64,000 nucleotides of DNA from Flavobacteriales bacterium (GTDB lineage Bacteria; Bacteroidota; Bacteroidia; Flavobacteriales_F; PHOS-HE28). The stretch is from positions 62,001-126,000 of the forward strand of contig JADJQW010000002.1 of the NCBI GenBank assembly GCA_016712535.1, read 5' to 3'. Below the pieces are notes generated by a model, which did not search any database, was not told the DNA's origin, and saw only the letters and a list, made by a program, of their open reading frames with translations. The position numbers and the translations under genes were made by a program. This document shows, in pieces, positions 33,111 to 42,136 of this stretch. The stretch's first letter is position 1; every line of letters starts with the position of its first letter.

Positions 33111-33800
33111 TCAAGAATGGAAGTGCCCAATCCCGACCCACTCCTTCTCTGCATTACGCACTCGCCAGAAGCGCCTACCATTGGTAGCGCGCTTGGTGAT
33201 GGACATACCGGCTGCGGATAGTGATGTGTAGCGCTTGTCGCCGATGCGTACGGTACCATCCTGGCTGAGGGTGGCGCGGTATTCCTTGCCTTTATAGAGT
33301 GCGCGCAGGAAGATGGCACCATTGGCGCCGTGGCCTCGAAGTGAGCCGGTCTTGCGCAACACGCTTCGTTTGGGCTTGGCGGGCTTGGCCTCTTTGCCCA
33401 GCATTCCCCCGATGATGCGCTCCTGTTCCAGCCATAGGCGGCGCTCTAATTCGCCCTTGTGGTCGGTAGAGCCTTTGAGCTTACCGGACACCCGGTTCCC
33501 CGTAGGCTTGATAATGCGGAGCATCAACGTTTCCAGCTCGCGCATGTGCCCCTCGCCATTGGTGAGGTAGACACTGAAGTGGTCCCAGCTGTCCTTATGA
33601 CGGTCGTTGAGGTGCCGCTTGAGCCTGCCTTTGAGATCGCGCGCGAGGCCGACGTAGTAGAGTTTCCCGTCCGCATAGAGCGCGTAGATACCATTGCGAC
33701 CACCAACGGAGTCGGTGATCTCCTTGTGGAACCTTTTGAAGATCTCCCGGGAGATGTACTCCAAGTGACCGACGACCAAGTGCTTGCTGTGCGCGTGCAT
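33111..33800 (-). CDS. GIY-YIG nuclease with C-terminal RAMA-like domain
   Basis: 229 aa from ATG at 33800; the frame is open to 33965, but the extra part is not protein-like. The GIY-YIG catalytic fold is clear: NGIYALYADGKLYYVGLARDLKGRLKRHL (GIY at 37-39, YYVG near 48-51, Arg in RLKRH), followed by the family helix HMRELETLMLRIIKPTGNR. After a Lys-rich linker (EAKPAKPKRSVL) the last 65 residues (LYKGKEYRATLSQDGTVRI, YTSLSAAGMSITKR, NGRRFWRVRN) match the RAMA/DUF4357 pattern found at the end of restriction-associated methylases, a likely reader of modified or specific DNA. This fits with the methyltransferase next door. Confidence 0.75.
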   Translation of the reverse strand: MHAHSKHLVVGHLEYISREIFKRFHKEITDSVGGRNGIYALYADGKLYYVGLARDLKGRLKRHLNDRHKDSWDHFSVYLTNGEGHMRELETLMLRIIKPTGNRVSGKLKGSTDHKGELERRLWLEQERIIGGMLGKEAKPAKPKRSVLRKTGSLRGHGANGAIFLRALYKGKEYRATLSQDGTVRIGDKRYTSLSAAGMSITKRATNGRRFWRVRNAEKEWVGIGHFHS

Positions 33801-34056
33801 CCCCACAATGTTAAGCGGTGGTCGGGAGACCAATGGGCACTGTGGCCATTCGGCAAGCCCCACCGTAACCGATTCGCGACAATTCAGACAGAAACTCACG
33901 AGAACTTGAGAGTGCGTCTGAAGAATTGAGAAAGAGGCGCGTGAAATCTGAGCAGCGGAGTTCATGAATGCGGGGTGGACACGGTGGACACGGTTGTGGA
34001 GCGACCGATGGGAAATGGACAGGGTGGCCTGAGGGTGAGGCCCGCAGCGGAGGGGA

Positions 34057-35379
34057 CTACCTCAACTGGCTCAGCCGCTCCGCATCGAGCCGCACCAAGG
34101 TGCCCAGCAGCAGCGTGAAGCCGATCATGCTGCTGCCGCCGTAGCTGAAGAAGGGCAGCGGGATGCCGATGACGGGCGCGAGGCCGATGGTCATGCCCAC
34201 GTTGATCATGAGGTGGAGGAAGAAGATGCTGGCGACGCAGTAGGCGTAGATGCGGGTGAAGCGGGAGCGCTGGCGATCGCTGATCTGGATGATGCGCAGG
34301 ATGAGGACGGTGAGCAGGATGACGACGGTGGCGGTGCCAAGGAAGCCCCACTCCTCGCCCACGGTGCAGAAGATGAAATCGGTGCTCTGCATGGGCACGT
34401 ACTTGAATTTGGTGAGGGTGCCCTCGAGGTAGCCCTTGCCACTGAAGCCGCCGCTGCCGATGGCGGTCTGGCTCTGCTTGACGTTGTAGCCAAGGCCCTG
34501 GGGGTCCTCCATCTGGCCGAGCATGACGAGGATGCGGTCGCGCTGGTGCTGGGCCAGGACCTTCTCGAAGGCGTAATCGACGCTGCCGATGAAGGCGGCT
34601 GAGGCCAGGACGCCGATGACGATGTAGGTGTAGAGCCTGCGGCGCAGGCGCTTGGCCACCATGTTGCGCACCATGAGCCAGCCGATGCCCGCGATGAAGG
34701 CGATGACCAGCATGAGGAATTGCGGGCCGGTGAGCACGCGATCGGTGAAGGGCAGGTCGAAGCTGCTCTCTTTGAGGATGAGTGAGAGGATGGAGAGGAA
34801 GGCCGCGAGGATGGCGAGCAGCAGCACGTTGCCGGAAAGGCCTTCGCGGTAGAGCACGAGGATGAAGGCGCCGGAGACGAGGGCGGTGCCGGTATCGGGC
34901 TGCAGCATGATGAGCGCGACGGGCGCGAGGATGATGAGGGCGCTGATGACGCGCGAGCGCAGGTCGATGAGGGCCTTGAGGCCGCTGAGGTAGCGCGTGA
35001 GGGCGAGCGCGGTGGCGTACTTGGCGAACTCGGCCGGCTGGATGCCGAAGCTGCCCACGCCGAACCAGGCCTTGGCGCCGTTGACCTCTTTGCCGATGAC
35101 GAGCACCAGGGCGAGGAGCAGCAGCACGAAGGCGTAGATGCCATTGGCCCAATCGCGGAAGATGTGGCCGCGCACGAGCAGGATGGCCGCGCCGAGGGTG
35201 AGGCTGATGCCCATCCACACGGCTTGCTTGCCGTATTCCTTGCTCTGATCGAAGATGCTGGCGTGGTCGGGGTCGTAGGCGGCGCTGTAGATGTTGGCCC
35301 AGCCCATGAAGAGCAGGGCGAGGTACATCCCCAAAAGGGGCCGATCGAGGTTGGCGGCGACGTTCTCCCGGGCGCTCAT
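34057..35379 (-). CDS. rodA: Peptidoglycan glycosyltransferase RodA
   Basis: 440 aa SEDS protein from ATG at 35379. Ten or so membrane segments alternate with conserved loops: VNGAKAWFGVGSFGIQPAEFAKY, LQPDTGTALV (the catalytic Asp region of SEDS proteins), SQTAIGSGGFSGKGYLEG, DFIFCTVGEEWGFLG, GIPLPFFSYGGSSM. RodA polymerises lipid II glycan strands together with PBP2 in the elongasome. The ATG overlaps the mrdA stop (ATGA), and the gene ends the operon. Confidence 0.93.
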   Translation of the reverse strand: MSARENVAANLDRPLLGMYLALLFMGWANIYSAAYDPDHASIFDQSKEYGKQAVWMGISLTLGAAILLVRGHIFRDWANGIYAFVLLLLALVLVIGKEVNGAKAWFGVGSFGIQPAEFAKYATALALTRYLSGLKALIDLRSRVISALIILAPVALIMLQPDTGTALVSGAFILVLYREGLSGNVLLLAILAAFLSILSLILKESSFDLPFTDRVLTGPQFLMLVIAFIAGIGWLMVRNMVAKRLRRRLYTYIVIGVLASAAFIGSVDYAFEKVLAQHQRDRILVMLGQMEDPQGLGYNVKQSQTAIGSGGFSGKGYLEGTLTKFKYVPMQSTDFIFCTVGEEWGFLGTATVVILLTVLILRIIQISDRQRSRFTRIYAYCVASIFFLHLMINVGMTIGLAPVIGIPLPFFSYGGSSMIGFTLLLGTLVRLDAERLSQLR

Positions 35380-37229
35380 CGGCGGCGTGGCTTCTTGGGC
35401 TTCTTGCGGAAGAACTTCTCCTGCGCGATGAGGTCCGCGTCGAGCATGCGTTGCATCACCTCGGGCCGCGTGATGGTATCGGTGAGGTACTGCTCGATCA
35501 ACAGGCTCGCGATCGGTGCCGCCCAGGTGCCGCCGAAGCCGCTGTTCTCCACATACACCGCCATGGCGATCTGCGGATCCTCCATGGGCGCGAAGCAGAT
35601 GAAGACCGCATGGTCCTGCCCGTGGGGATTCTCGGCGGTGCCGGTCTTGCCGCACACGGTGATGTCCTTGAGCCGTGCGTTCTTCGCCGTGCCGCCGGGC
35701 TCATTCACCACGCGCCGCATGCCCTCCTGGATATGGTCGAACCAGTGCGGCGCGGCTTCGACCACGTGCTTCTCGCGGTACTTGGCCTGCAGGCTGTCGG
35801 CCTCGCCCACCGCGCGCACCACGTGCGGATCGTAGTACCAGCCCTTGTTGGCGAAGATGGCGGCGAGGTTGGCCATCTGGATGGGCACGGTGAGCACTTC
35901 GCCCTGACCGATGCTCGCGCTGTAGATGGTACTGAAGGCCCAGCGCTCCTTGCCGTACTTGCGGTCGTAGTAGGCGGGGCCGGGGATGTTGCCACCCTTG
36001 AGCGAAGGGAGGTCGAGCCGCGGCTTGTCGCCAAGTCCGAAGCTGTGCATGCGGCGCTCCCACTCGGCCAGGCCCAAGGCGGCATCGCGGAAGCGGCTCT
36101 TCTTGTCGAGCTTGCGCTCTACGATGCGGTCGAAGACGGCGTAGTAGTACGGGTTGCAGGAGAACTGGATGGCCTGCTCGATGTTGGCCGCGGTGGGATG
36201 GTTGTGGCAGCCCACCAGGTTCTTGTTGCACGGGAAGCTGCTGTTCACGGAGATCACGCCCTCATCGAGCGCGATGAGCGATTGCACGATCTTGAAGATG
36301 CTGCCCGGCGGGTATTGCGCCTGCAGGGCGCGATCGAAGAGCGGCTTGATGGAATCGCGCTGCAAGGCGGCGTAGTTGGCGTTGCGCACGCGGCCCACGA
36401 GCAGCTCCGGGTCGTAGGCCGGGCTGCTCACCAGGCAGAGCACCTCGCCGGTCTTCGGGTCGAGCGCCACGATGCTGCCCTTCTTGTGCTGCATGAGCTG
36501 CTCCCCCAGCCGCTGCATATCGGCATCGATCCCGGTGTAGAGGTCCTTGCCCTCGATGGCGAGCGTATCGTAGCGCCCCTCCTTGAAGCTGCCCTTGATG
36601 TTGTTGTGGACATCGACGAGCACGTAGCGCACGCCGCGCCGGCCGCGCAGCTCCACTTCGTAGTACTGCTCCAGCCCTCCCACGCCGATGACGTCGCCGG
36701 GCTTGTAGTAGGGGTCGGCTGCGACCTTGGCGGGGCTCACCTCGCTGAGGTAGCCGAGCATGTGCCCGCCCACGCGCGGTGGGTAAGTGCGCAGGGTGCG
36801 GCTCTGGCCGTAGAAGCCGGGGTAGCTGTGCAGGTGCACGCTGATGGCCGCGAACTGCTGCGCGGTGATCTGCTTCTCGATCACGCTCGGCTTGTACAGC
36901 GAATACGTGCGCGCCTCGGCGATCCGCTGCTTGAGGTCGGGCAGCGGCACGCTGATCAGCGCTGCGAAGGCCGCGGTATCGAAGGCTTTCACCTCACGCG
37001 GCACCATCATCAGGTCGTACACCGGCGTGTTGGCCACGAGGAGCTTCCCGTTGCGGTCGTAGATGAAGCCGCGCGCGGGGTAGTCGGTGATCTTGCGCTC
37101 GGCCATGCTCGCTGCGCTGGCCTTCCATCTGTCATCGACCACTTGGATCCAGAAGAGGCGGAGCAGGAAGATGAAGGCGATTGCGATCACCCCTGCGATG
37201 AGCACGTATTTGCGCCCCTCGAAGTTCAT
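35376..37229 (-). CDS. mrdA: Penicillin-binding protein 2 (transpeptidase)
   Basis: 617 aa from ATG at 37229. One N-terminal membrane anchor (YVLIAGVIAIAFIFLLRLFWI), a pedestal domain starting with the RGFIYDRNGKLLVAN motif, and the transpeptidase domain with the active-site SxxK as YPPGSIFKI (Ser310), SxN as FSCNPYYY and the KTGTA motif. It crosslinks new peptidoglycan during lateral growth and works with RodA. The start overlaps mreD and the stop overlaps rodA, both by 4 nt. Confidence 0.93.
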   Translation of the reverse strand: MNFEGRKYVLIAGVIAIAFIFLLRLFWIQVVDDRWKASAASMAERKITDYPARGFIYDRNGKLLVANTPVYDLMMVPREVKAFDTAAFAALISVPLPDLKQRIAEARTYSLYKPSVIEKQITAQQFAAISVHLHSYPGFYGQSRTLRTYPPRVGGHMLGYLSEVSPAKVAADPYYKPGDVIGVGGLEQYYEVELRGRRGVRYVLVDVHNNIKGSFKEGRYDTLAIEGKDLYTGIDADMQRLGEQLMQHKKGSIVALDPKTGEVLCLVSSPAYDPELLVGRVRNANYAALQRDSIKPLFDRALQAQYPPGSIFKIVQSLIALDEGVISVNSSFPCNKNLVGCHNHPTAANIEQAIQFSCNPYYYAVFDRIVERKLDKKSRFRDAALGLAEWERRMHSFGLGDKPRLDLPSLKGGNIPGPAYYDRKYGKERWAFSTIYSASIGQGEVLTVPIQMANLAAIFANKGWYYDPHVVRAVGEADSLQAKYREKHVVEAAPHWFDHIQEGMRRVVNEPGGTAKNARLKDITVCGKTGTAENPHGQDHAVFICFAPMEDPQIAMAVYVENSGFGGTWAAPIASLLIEQYLTDTITRPEVMQRMLDADLIAQEKFFRKKPKKPRRR

Positions 37230-37753
37230 GCGCGCTTGCGTTCGGCGGTGCGCGAGGTGAGCAGCTGCGCCAGCAGGCAGAGGCCCAAGGTGAATGCCGC
37301 GCTGAGCACTGCGCGCAGCAGGGTGCCGAAGAAGGCGTCGAAGCGGTGCAGCTCCACGAAGAAGAGCCACAAGTGATGCACGGCGATGAGCACGCCCGCG
37401 TTGGTGGCGAACCACGCGAGGCCCATGCTGGGCACCGTGGGGTGCATGCCGAACTCATAGCCGTCGCGGGGAGCCATGAGCCGCAGCAGGTGCTTGCGCA
37501 CGAACATGAGCACCACGGAGGCGCTCATGTGCATGCCGGGCGTGCTGGCGAAGATGTCCATGACCAGGCCGGTGGCCGCGCCGATGAGCAAGCCTGCCCA
37601 TGCCGGCAATTCGAAGGGCAGCATGATGAGGAAGAGCACGTAGAGGTAGGGCACCATCCAGCCATGGGCCAGGTCCACCTGATCAAGCAGCAGCACCTGC
37701 AGCAGGAGCAGCAGCACGAAGCGGCCAAGGTTCGCGGCGATGCCCTGGATCAT
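37226..37753 (-). CDS. mreD: Rod shape-determining protein MreD
   Basis: 175 aa, small hydrophobic protein with about five membrane segments (FVLLLLLQVLLLDQVDL, VLFLIMLPFELPAWAGLLIG, LRAVLSAAFTLGLCLLAQLL). PYLYVLFLIMLPFELP and ATGLVMDIFASTPGMH are the family-like blocks. Sequence conservation in MreD is low, but position between mreC and mrdA, with 4-nt overlaps on both sides, makes the call firm. Confidence 0.9.
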   Translation of the reverse strand: MIQGIAANLGRFVLLLLLQVLLLDQVDLAHGWMVPYLYVLFLIMLPFELPAWAGLLIGAATGLVMDIFASTPGMHMSASVVLMFVRKHLLRLMAPRDGYEFGMHPTVPSMGLAWFATNAGVLIAVHHLWLFFVELHRFDAFFGTLLRAVLSAAFTLGLCLLAQLLTSRTAERKRA

Positions 37754-38580
37754 GGCTCGTCCTGGCGTTGGATGAGTGAATCGCGCTCGGCACGGTGGAT
37801 GTCGTGCACCACGTACACGTAGCCGCTGCGGCTCAGGTCCTCGAAGAGCCGCACGATCACGGCTTGATCCGGCCTTCCCGGTGGACTGCTGACCTCGGCC
37901 ACCACGCCCACGGGCACATCGGTGGGGAACACGCCATCGCCGCCCATGGTCACCACGGTATCGCCAACGGCCACGCGCACGTGCTTGGGGATATCGACCA
38001 TCGATGCCGTGGCGGGGTCATTCGTATCCCAATACAAGAGCCCGAAGTTGCCCGATCGCTTGAGCTTCACGCTGGTCTTCACCAAGGGGTTGAGCACGCT
38101 GATCACCGATGCGAACCGCTCGCTGGCATCGTGCACCACACCCACGATGCCATCGGGGCCGATCACGCCCATGCCGGGCAGCACGCCGTTCGATGTCCCC
38201 TTGTCGAGGGTGATGTAGTTGCGCTGCTTGTGATAGGTGGCGCTCACCACCTTGGCCGATGCGAATCGGTAGAGCCGCTCCGTGAGGCTATCCGCGCCGG
38301 CGGGGGCACCGATCGCCTTCGCGCTGTCCGCCAGGCCGAAGCGGTTGCGCCATTGCGTGTTCTCAGCGACCAGGCGCTCGTTCACGGCACGCAGGCTGGT
38401 GTACTCGGTGACCTGGCGCTGCCAGTCGAAGAGGGTCCCTGCCAAGGCGTTGCTGCTGTTGATGGCCACCGCCCGATGATGCATGCTCCCGGAATAGAGC
38501 AGGCCCATGGCGAGGATCATCAGGGCGATGAACAACAAGGTATCGCGGACGCGGAGGAGGAATCGGAAGAGGTCGCGCAT
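37750..38580 (-). CDS. mreC: Rod shape-determining protein MreC
   Basis: 276 aa. One N-terminal membrane segment (TLLFIALMILAMGLLYSG), a coiled coil (TEYTSLRAVNERLVAENTQWRN), then two beta-barrel domains with the family motifs ITLDKGTSNGVLPGMGVIGPDGIVG and VGDTVVTMGGDGVFPTDVPVG. MreC is the periplasmic scaffold that activates PBP2-RodA. It starts 71 nt after mreB, the only real gap in this operon, and overlaps mreD. Confidence 0.93.
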   Translation of the reverse strand: MRDLFRFLLRVRDTLLFIALMILAMGLLYSGSMHHRAVAINSSNALAGTLFDWQRQVTEYTSLRAVNERLVAENTQWRNRFGLADSAKAIGAPAGADSLTERLYRFASAKVVSATYHKQRNYITLDKGTSNGVLPGMGVIGPDGIVGVVHDASERFASVISVLNPLVKTSVKLKRSGNFGLLYWDTNDPATASMVDIPKHVRVAVGDTVVTMGGDGVFPTDVPVGVVAEVSSPPGRPDQAVIVRLFEDLSRSGYVYVVHDIHRAERDSLIQRQDEP

Positions 38581-38651
38581 GGTGCTTTTGCATGTCCGCC
38601 CGCCCGCGCCGGCCTATGTCGGCATGGGCGCGACGTGTCACGCCCCTACCG

Positions 38652-39677
38652 TCATTCCCGCATCAGGAATTGGAAGCGGTCGATGTTCTTCAGCGCGATG
38701 CCGGTGCCGCGTGCCACGGCGCGAAGGGGGTCATCCGCCACGTGCACCGGCAATTTGGTCTTGATGCTGATGCGCTTGTCGAGCCCGCGCAGCAATGCGC
38801 CGCCGCCGGCTAGGTAGATGCCGGTCTTGTAGATGTCGGCGCTCAATTCGGGCGGCGTGGCCTCCAAGGCGCTGAGGATGGCCTCTTCGATCTTGCTGAT
38901 GCTCTTGTCGAGCGCCTGCGCGATCTCGCTATAGGTGACGGTGATCTCCTTGGGGATGCCCGTCATGAGGTCGCGGCCGCGCACGGCGTAATCGGGCGGG
39001 GGATTATCCAGCTCGGTAAGCGCGGCGCCGACTTCGATCTTGATGGTCTCGGCGGTGCGCTCGCCCACCAGGATGTTGTGCTGGCGGCGCATGTATTCTT
39101 CGATGTCCTGGGTGAACTCGTCGCCGGCCACCCGGATGTTCTTGTCGCACACGATGCCGCCGAGTGCGATCACGGCGATCTCGCTGGTTCCGCCGCCGAT
39201 GTCGATGATCATGTTGCCCATGGGTTCCTCCACATCGATGCCGATGCCGATGGCCGCTGCCATGGGCTCATGGATCATGTACACCTCCTTGGCCCCAGCG
39301 TGCTCGCTGCTGTCCTTCACAGCGCGCTTCTCCACCTCGGTGATGCCGCTGGGGATGCAAATCACCATGCGCAGGTTGGGCGTGAAGAGTCGGCGGCCGG
39401 GGTTGATCATGCGGATCATGCCCTTGATCATCTCTTCGGCGGCCTTGAAGTCGGCGATCACGCCATCGCGCAGCGGACGGATGGTCTTGATGTTCTCGTG
39501 GGTCTTGCCGTGCATCTGCTGTGCCTGGCGGCCCACGGCGATCACCTTGCTGGTGGTGCGGTCGATGGCCACGATGCTGGGCTCATCGACCACCACTTTG
39601 TCGTTGCTGATGATGAGCGTGTTGGCGGTGCCTAGGTCGATGGCGATCTCCTGGGTGAAGAGGTTTAACCAGCTCAT
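38652..39677 (-). CDS. mreB: Rod shape-determining actin-like protein MreB
   Basis: 341 aa from ATG at 39677, the normal MreB length. Actin-fold ATP motifs: IAIDLGTANTLI (phosphate 1), MIIDIGGGTSEIAVI (phosphate 2), YLAGGGALLRGLDK (adenosine). EPMAAAIGIGIDVEEPMGNM is characteristic. It lacks a long N-terminal amphipathic extension; WLNLF may serve for membrane contact. It begins 13 nt after the purH stop. Confidence 0.95.
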   Translation of the reverse strand: MSWLNLFTQEIAIDLGTANTLIISNDKVVVDEPSIVAIDRTTSKVIAVGRQAQQMHGKTHENIKTIRPLRDGVIADFKAAEEMIKGMIRMINPGRRLFTPNLRMVICIPSGITEVEKRAVKDSSEHAGAKEVYMIHEPMAAAIGIGIDVEEPMGNMIIDIGGGTSEIAVIALGGIVCDKNIRVAGDEFTQDIEEYMRRQHNILVGERTAETIKIEVGAALTELDNPPPDYAVRGRDLMTGIPKEITVTYSEIAQALDKSISKIEEAILSALEATPPELSADIYKTGIYLAGGGALLRGLDKRISIKTKLPVHVADDPLRAVARGTGIALKNIDRFQFLMRE

Positions 39678-39690
39678 GCGGTGGGGAGGG

Positions 39691-41220
39691 TCAATGTTTG
39701 AAGTGGCGGGTGCCGGTGATGCACATCGCGAGGCCGTTCGCGTTGCAGTAATCGATGCTGTCCTGGTCCCGGATGCTGCCGCCCGGATGGACGACGGCCG
39801 TGATGCCCGCCTTGTGCGCGATCTCGACGCAGTCGGGGAAAGGGAAGAAGGCATCGCTGGCCATTACGGCGCCATGGAGGTCGAAGTTGAATTTCTTGGC
39901 CTTGGCGATGGCCTGCTCCAGCGCATCCACGCGGCTGGTCTGTCCAGTGCCGCTGGCCAGCAACTGATTCCCTTTCGCGAGCACGATGGCGTTGCTCTTG
40001 GTGTGCTTCACCAGCATGGTCGCGAAGACCATGTCGCTCACCTCTTGCGCGCTCGGCGCTTTGGTGGTGGCCGTCTTCATGCTGGCGGCGGAGGGCACCA
40101 CGGTGTCGGCGTCCTCGGTGAGCACGCCATTCAGCGCAGAGCGCACCTTCGTCTTCGGCAGTGCCGCAGCCCTTCGCTTCAGGATCATGCGGTTCTTCTT
40201 CCTCATCAGCACCGCAAGGGCATCGTCATCGAATCCGGGCGCAGCGATGATCTCGAAGAAGATGGCGTCGATGGCTTCCGCCGTGCCCTTGTCGATGCGC
40301 GCCGAGGTGATGAGCACGCCGCCGAAGGCGCTCACCGGATCGCCCGCGAGCGCGGCATCCCAGGCCTCCTTCACCGTGGAGCGAACGGCGGCGCCGCATG
40401 CGTTGTTGTGCTTCAGGATGGCGAACGGCACGCCTTCGATCGAATCGAGGTCCTGGATCAGCTCCACCGCCGCATCGAGGTCCAGCAGGTTGTTGTAGCT
40501 GAGCTCCTTGCCGTTCAGTTGCTCGAACATCCCCGCCAGGTCGCCGTGGAAAGCCCCCTTCTGGTGCGGGTTCTCGCCATAGCGCAGCACCGTGGTCGGC
40601 CCGGCGCTCAGGCGGAGATCCCCGATGCCGTCGCTGAACCAGTTGTAGATGGCGCCATCGTAGCGGCTGCTAACGCCGAAGGCTGCGGCCGCGAATGCCC
40701 GGCGTTGCGCGAGCGTGGTGCTTCCCTCCTGCTCCTTCAGCAGGCGCAGCAATTCGGCGTAGTGCTGCATGCTAGGCACGATCACCACATCGGCGTGGTT
40801 CTTCGCGCCGGCGCGGATCAGGCTGATGCCGCCGATGTCGATCTTCTCGATGATCTCACTCTCGGTTCCGCCCGCCGCCACTGTGGCCTCGAAGGGATAG
40901 AGGTCAACGATCACCAGGTCGATGGGCGGTATGGCGTATTCCTCCAATTGCGCCACGTCGCTGTCCAGATCACGGCGGCCGAGGATCCCGCCGAAGACCT
41001 TCGGATGCAGGGTCTTCACGCGGCCCCCGAGGATGCTCGGATAGGTGGTGATCTCTTCAACCGGTGTCACCTTCAGGCCCAGGCCTTCGATGAAGCTCTG
41101 CGTGCCCCCGGTGCTGTAGAGGTGCACGCCCAGCCGATCGAGTTCACGGACGATGGGTTCGAGCCCATCCTTGTGGAAGACCGAGATGAGCGCGCTCTGG
41201 ATGCGTTTTTGCCCGTCCAA
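39691..41220 (-). CDS. purH: Bifunctional AICAR transformylase / IMP cyclohydrolase
   Basis: 509 aa. The N-terminal IMP cyclohydrolase part (RIQSALISVFHKDGLEPIV, YSTGGTQSFIEGLG, TLHPKVFGGIL) and the C-terminal AICAR transformylase part (LRYGENPHQKGAF, ILKHNNACGAAV, SDAFFPFPDCVE, VVHPGGSIRDQDSI) are complete. It performs the last two steps of IMP synthesis. No ATG precedes the first conserved residue. TTG at 41220 fits the family N-terminus, while the alternative TTG at 41259 lies inside the putative promoter box. First gene of the purH-mreB-mreC-mreD-mrdA-rodA operon. Confidence 0.93.
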   Translation of the reverse strand: MDGQKRIQSALISVFHKDGLEPIVRELDRLGVHLYSTGGTQSFIEGLGLKVTPVEEITTYPSILGGRVKTLHPKVFGGILGRRDLDSDVAQLEEYAIPPIDLVIVDLYPFEATVAAGGTESEIIEKIDIGGISLIRAGAKNHADVVIVPSMQHYAELLRLLKEQEGSTTLAQRRAFAAAAFGVSSRYDGAIYNWFSDGIGDLRLSAGPTTVLRYGENPHQKGAFHGDLAGMFEQLNGKELSYNNLLDLDAAVELIQDLDSIEGVPFAILKHNNACGAAVRSTVKEAWDAALAGDPVSAFGGVLITSARIDKGTAEAIDAIFFEIIAAPGFDDDALAVLMRKKNRMILKRRAAALPKTKVRSALNGVLTEDADTVVPSAASMKTATTKAPSAQEVSDMVFATMLVKHTKSNAIVLAKGNQLLASGTGQTSRVDALEQAIAKAKKFNFDLHGAVMASDAFFPFPDCVEIAHKAGITAVVHPGGSIRDQDSIDYCNANGLAMCITGTRHFKH

Positions 41221-41256
41221 TGGGAGATTCCGAGGGTCTAGGCCCCGTAATGGCCG

Positions 41257-41264
41257 CAAGTTTA
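41257..41264 (-). promoter_or_regulatory. Putative -7 box of the purH-mre-rodA operon
   Basis: The minus strand reads TAAACTTG, 36 nt upstream of TTG 41220. It supports the shorter purH start. Confidence 0.35.
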
Positions 41265-41340
41265 CAGCGGCTGCGAAGCCCTCGAAGGAAGCCCCGCGCG
41301 GCGGTTATCCGGAGGTTACCAACAACGGTTGATGCCGTGA

Positions 41341-42066
41341 TCAGAAGCGGAGCCCCACCCCGAAGGTCAGGTTCGCCACGCGCGTGCCGCTGCTCAAGGT
41401 GCTGTAGTCAACATTGCCGGCCTGGTCCACCACGATGGAACGGGGGTCGACATACCCGACCCTGCCGCCGTTGAGCCGCTCCAGGCGCAGCTCTGCGAAG
41501 AAATTCCGCGTGGGCGCGTAGTTGATCCCCGCTGCCCAACCGATGCTGCCGATGAACTCGCTGGCCAGTCGCTCTTCGCTCACAGGGTCGTCGATCCCAC
41601 GCGCCTCGATCTCCGAACGCGTCACGAAATGGCGCATGCCGGTCATGAGCTCGGCATAAGGGCTCACCTTGCCTTGCAAGGGCTGCAAGCGCAGCAGGCC
41701 ATGGTAGCCATAGATGCTGCTACGCACCTTCATTTCACCGGTGGTGAGGCCGAGGTCCTCCACGTCAACGGTCACCTCCTGAGCGCGCGACCCCATGCGC
41801 TGCCAGCCGAAATCGAAGCCGTAGCTGAAGGGCAAGCGCCGCATGGGCATCGTGAAGTTGGCGCTGAGGCCGGCCATCTGCCTGCCCCAGGCCTCATCGA
41901 ATTCGCCGATGGGGATGCCGATCTCCAAGCCGCCACTGATCGTGGCTGGCCGATTGTTCCAGCGCGATGCCGGCCGATCGTCCCAGCGTTGCTGATTGCG
42001 CTGCGCCGCCAAGTGTTGCGCTGATCCGAGCAGGACCGCGAGCAGCGTGGGGAGCAAGGTTTTCAT
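41341..42066 (-). CDS. Outer-membrane beta-barrel protein
   Basis: 241 aa from ATG at 42066, chosen because it begins a signal peptide (MKTLLPTLLAVLLGSAQHL, cut after AAQ). The body has the alternating pattern of a small eight-stranded barrel (GGLEIGIPIGEFDEAWG, SANFTMPMRRLPFSYGFDFG, NYAPTRNFFAELRLERLNGG) and ends in the typical aromatic C-terminus VANLTFGVGLRF. It probably sits in the outer membrane as an OmpA/OmpW-like or PorT-like protein; no specific role can be named. Confidence 0.7.
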   Translation of the reverse strand: MKTLLPTLLAVLLGSAQHLAAQRNQQRWDDRPASRWNNRPATISGGLEIGIPIGEFDEAWGRQMAGLSANFTMPMRRLPFSYGFDFGWQRMGSRAQEVTVDVEDLGLTTGEMKVRSSIYGYHGLLRLQPLQGKVSPYAELMTGMRHFVTRSEIEARGIDDPVSEERLASEFIGSIGWAAGINYAPTRNFFAELRLERLNGGRVGYVDPRSIVVDQAGNVDYSTLSSGTRVANLTFGVGLRF

Positions 42067-42123
42067 GTGGAATGGTGATGATGCTTCATCGCCGGGCCAA
42101 AGGTTATGCCGAAGGCCCACGGA

Positions 42124-42131
42124 TACCTTGC
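42124..42131 (+). promoter_or_regulatory. Putative -7 box of the YqaA-like gene, leaderless layout
   Basis: TACCTTGC with 5 nt to the ATG at 42137. Confidence 0.45.
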
Positions 42132-42136
42132 GCCGC

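Noticed and set aside
35451..37376. 641-codon plus-strand frame over mrdA
   Set aside because: Shadow of PBP2, whose SxxK and KTG motifs are certain.
41221..41259. Longer purH start at TTG 41259
   Set aside because: The extra 13 residues are not like the family and the TTG overlaps the putative -7 box.
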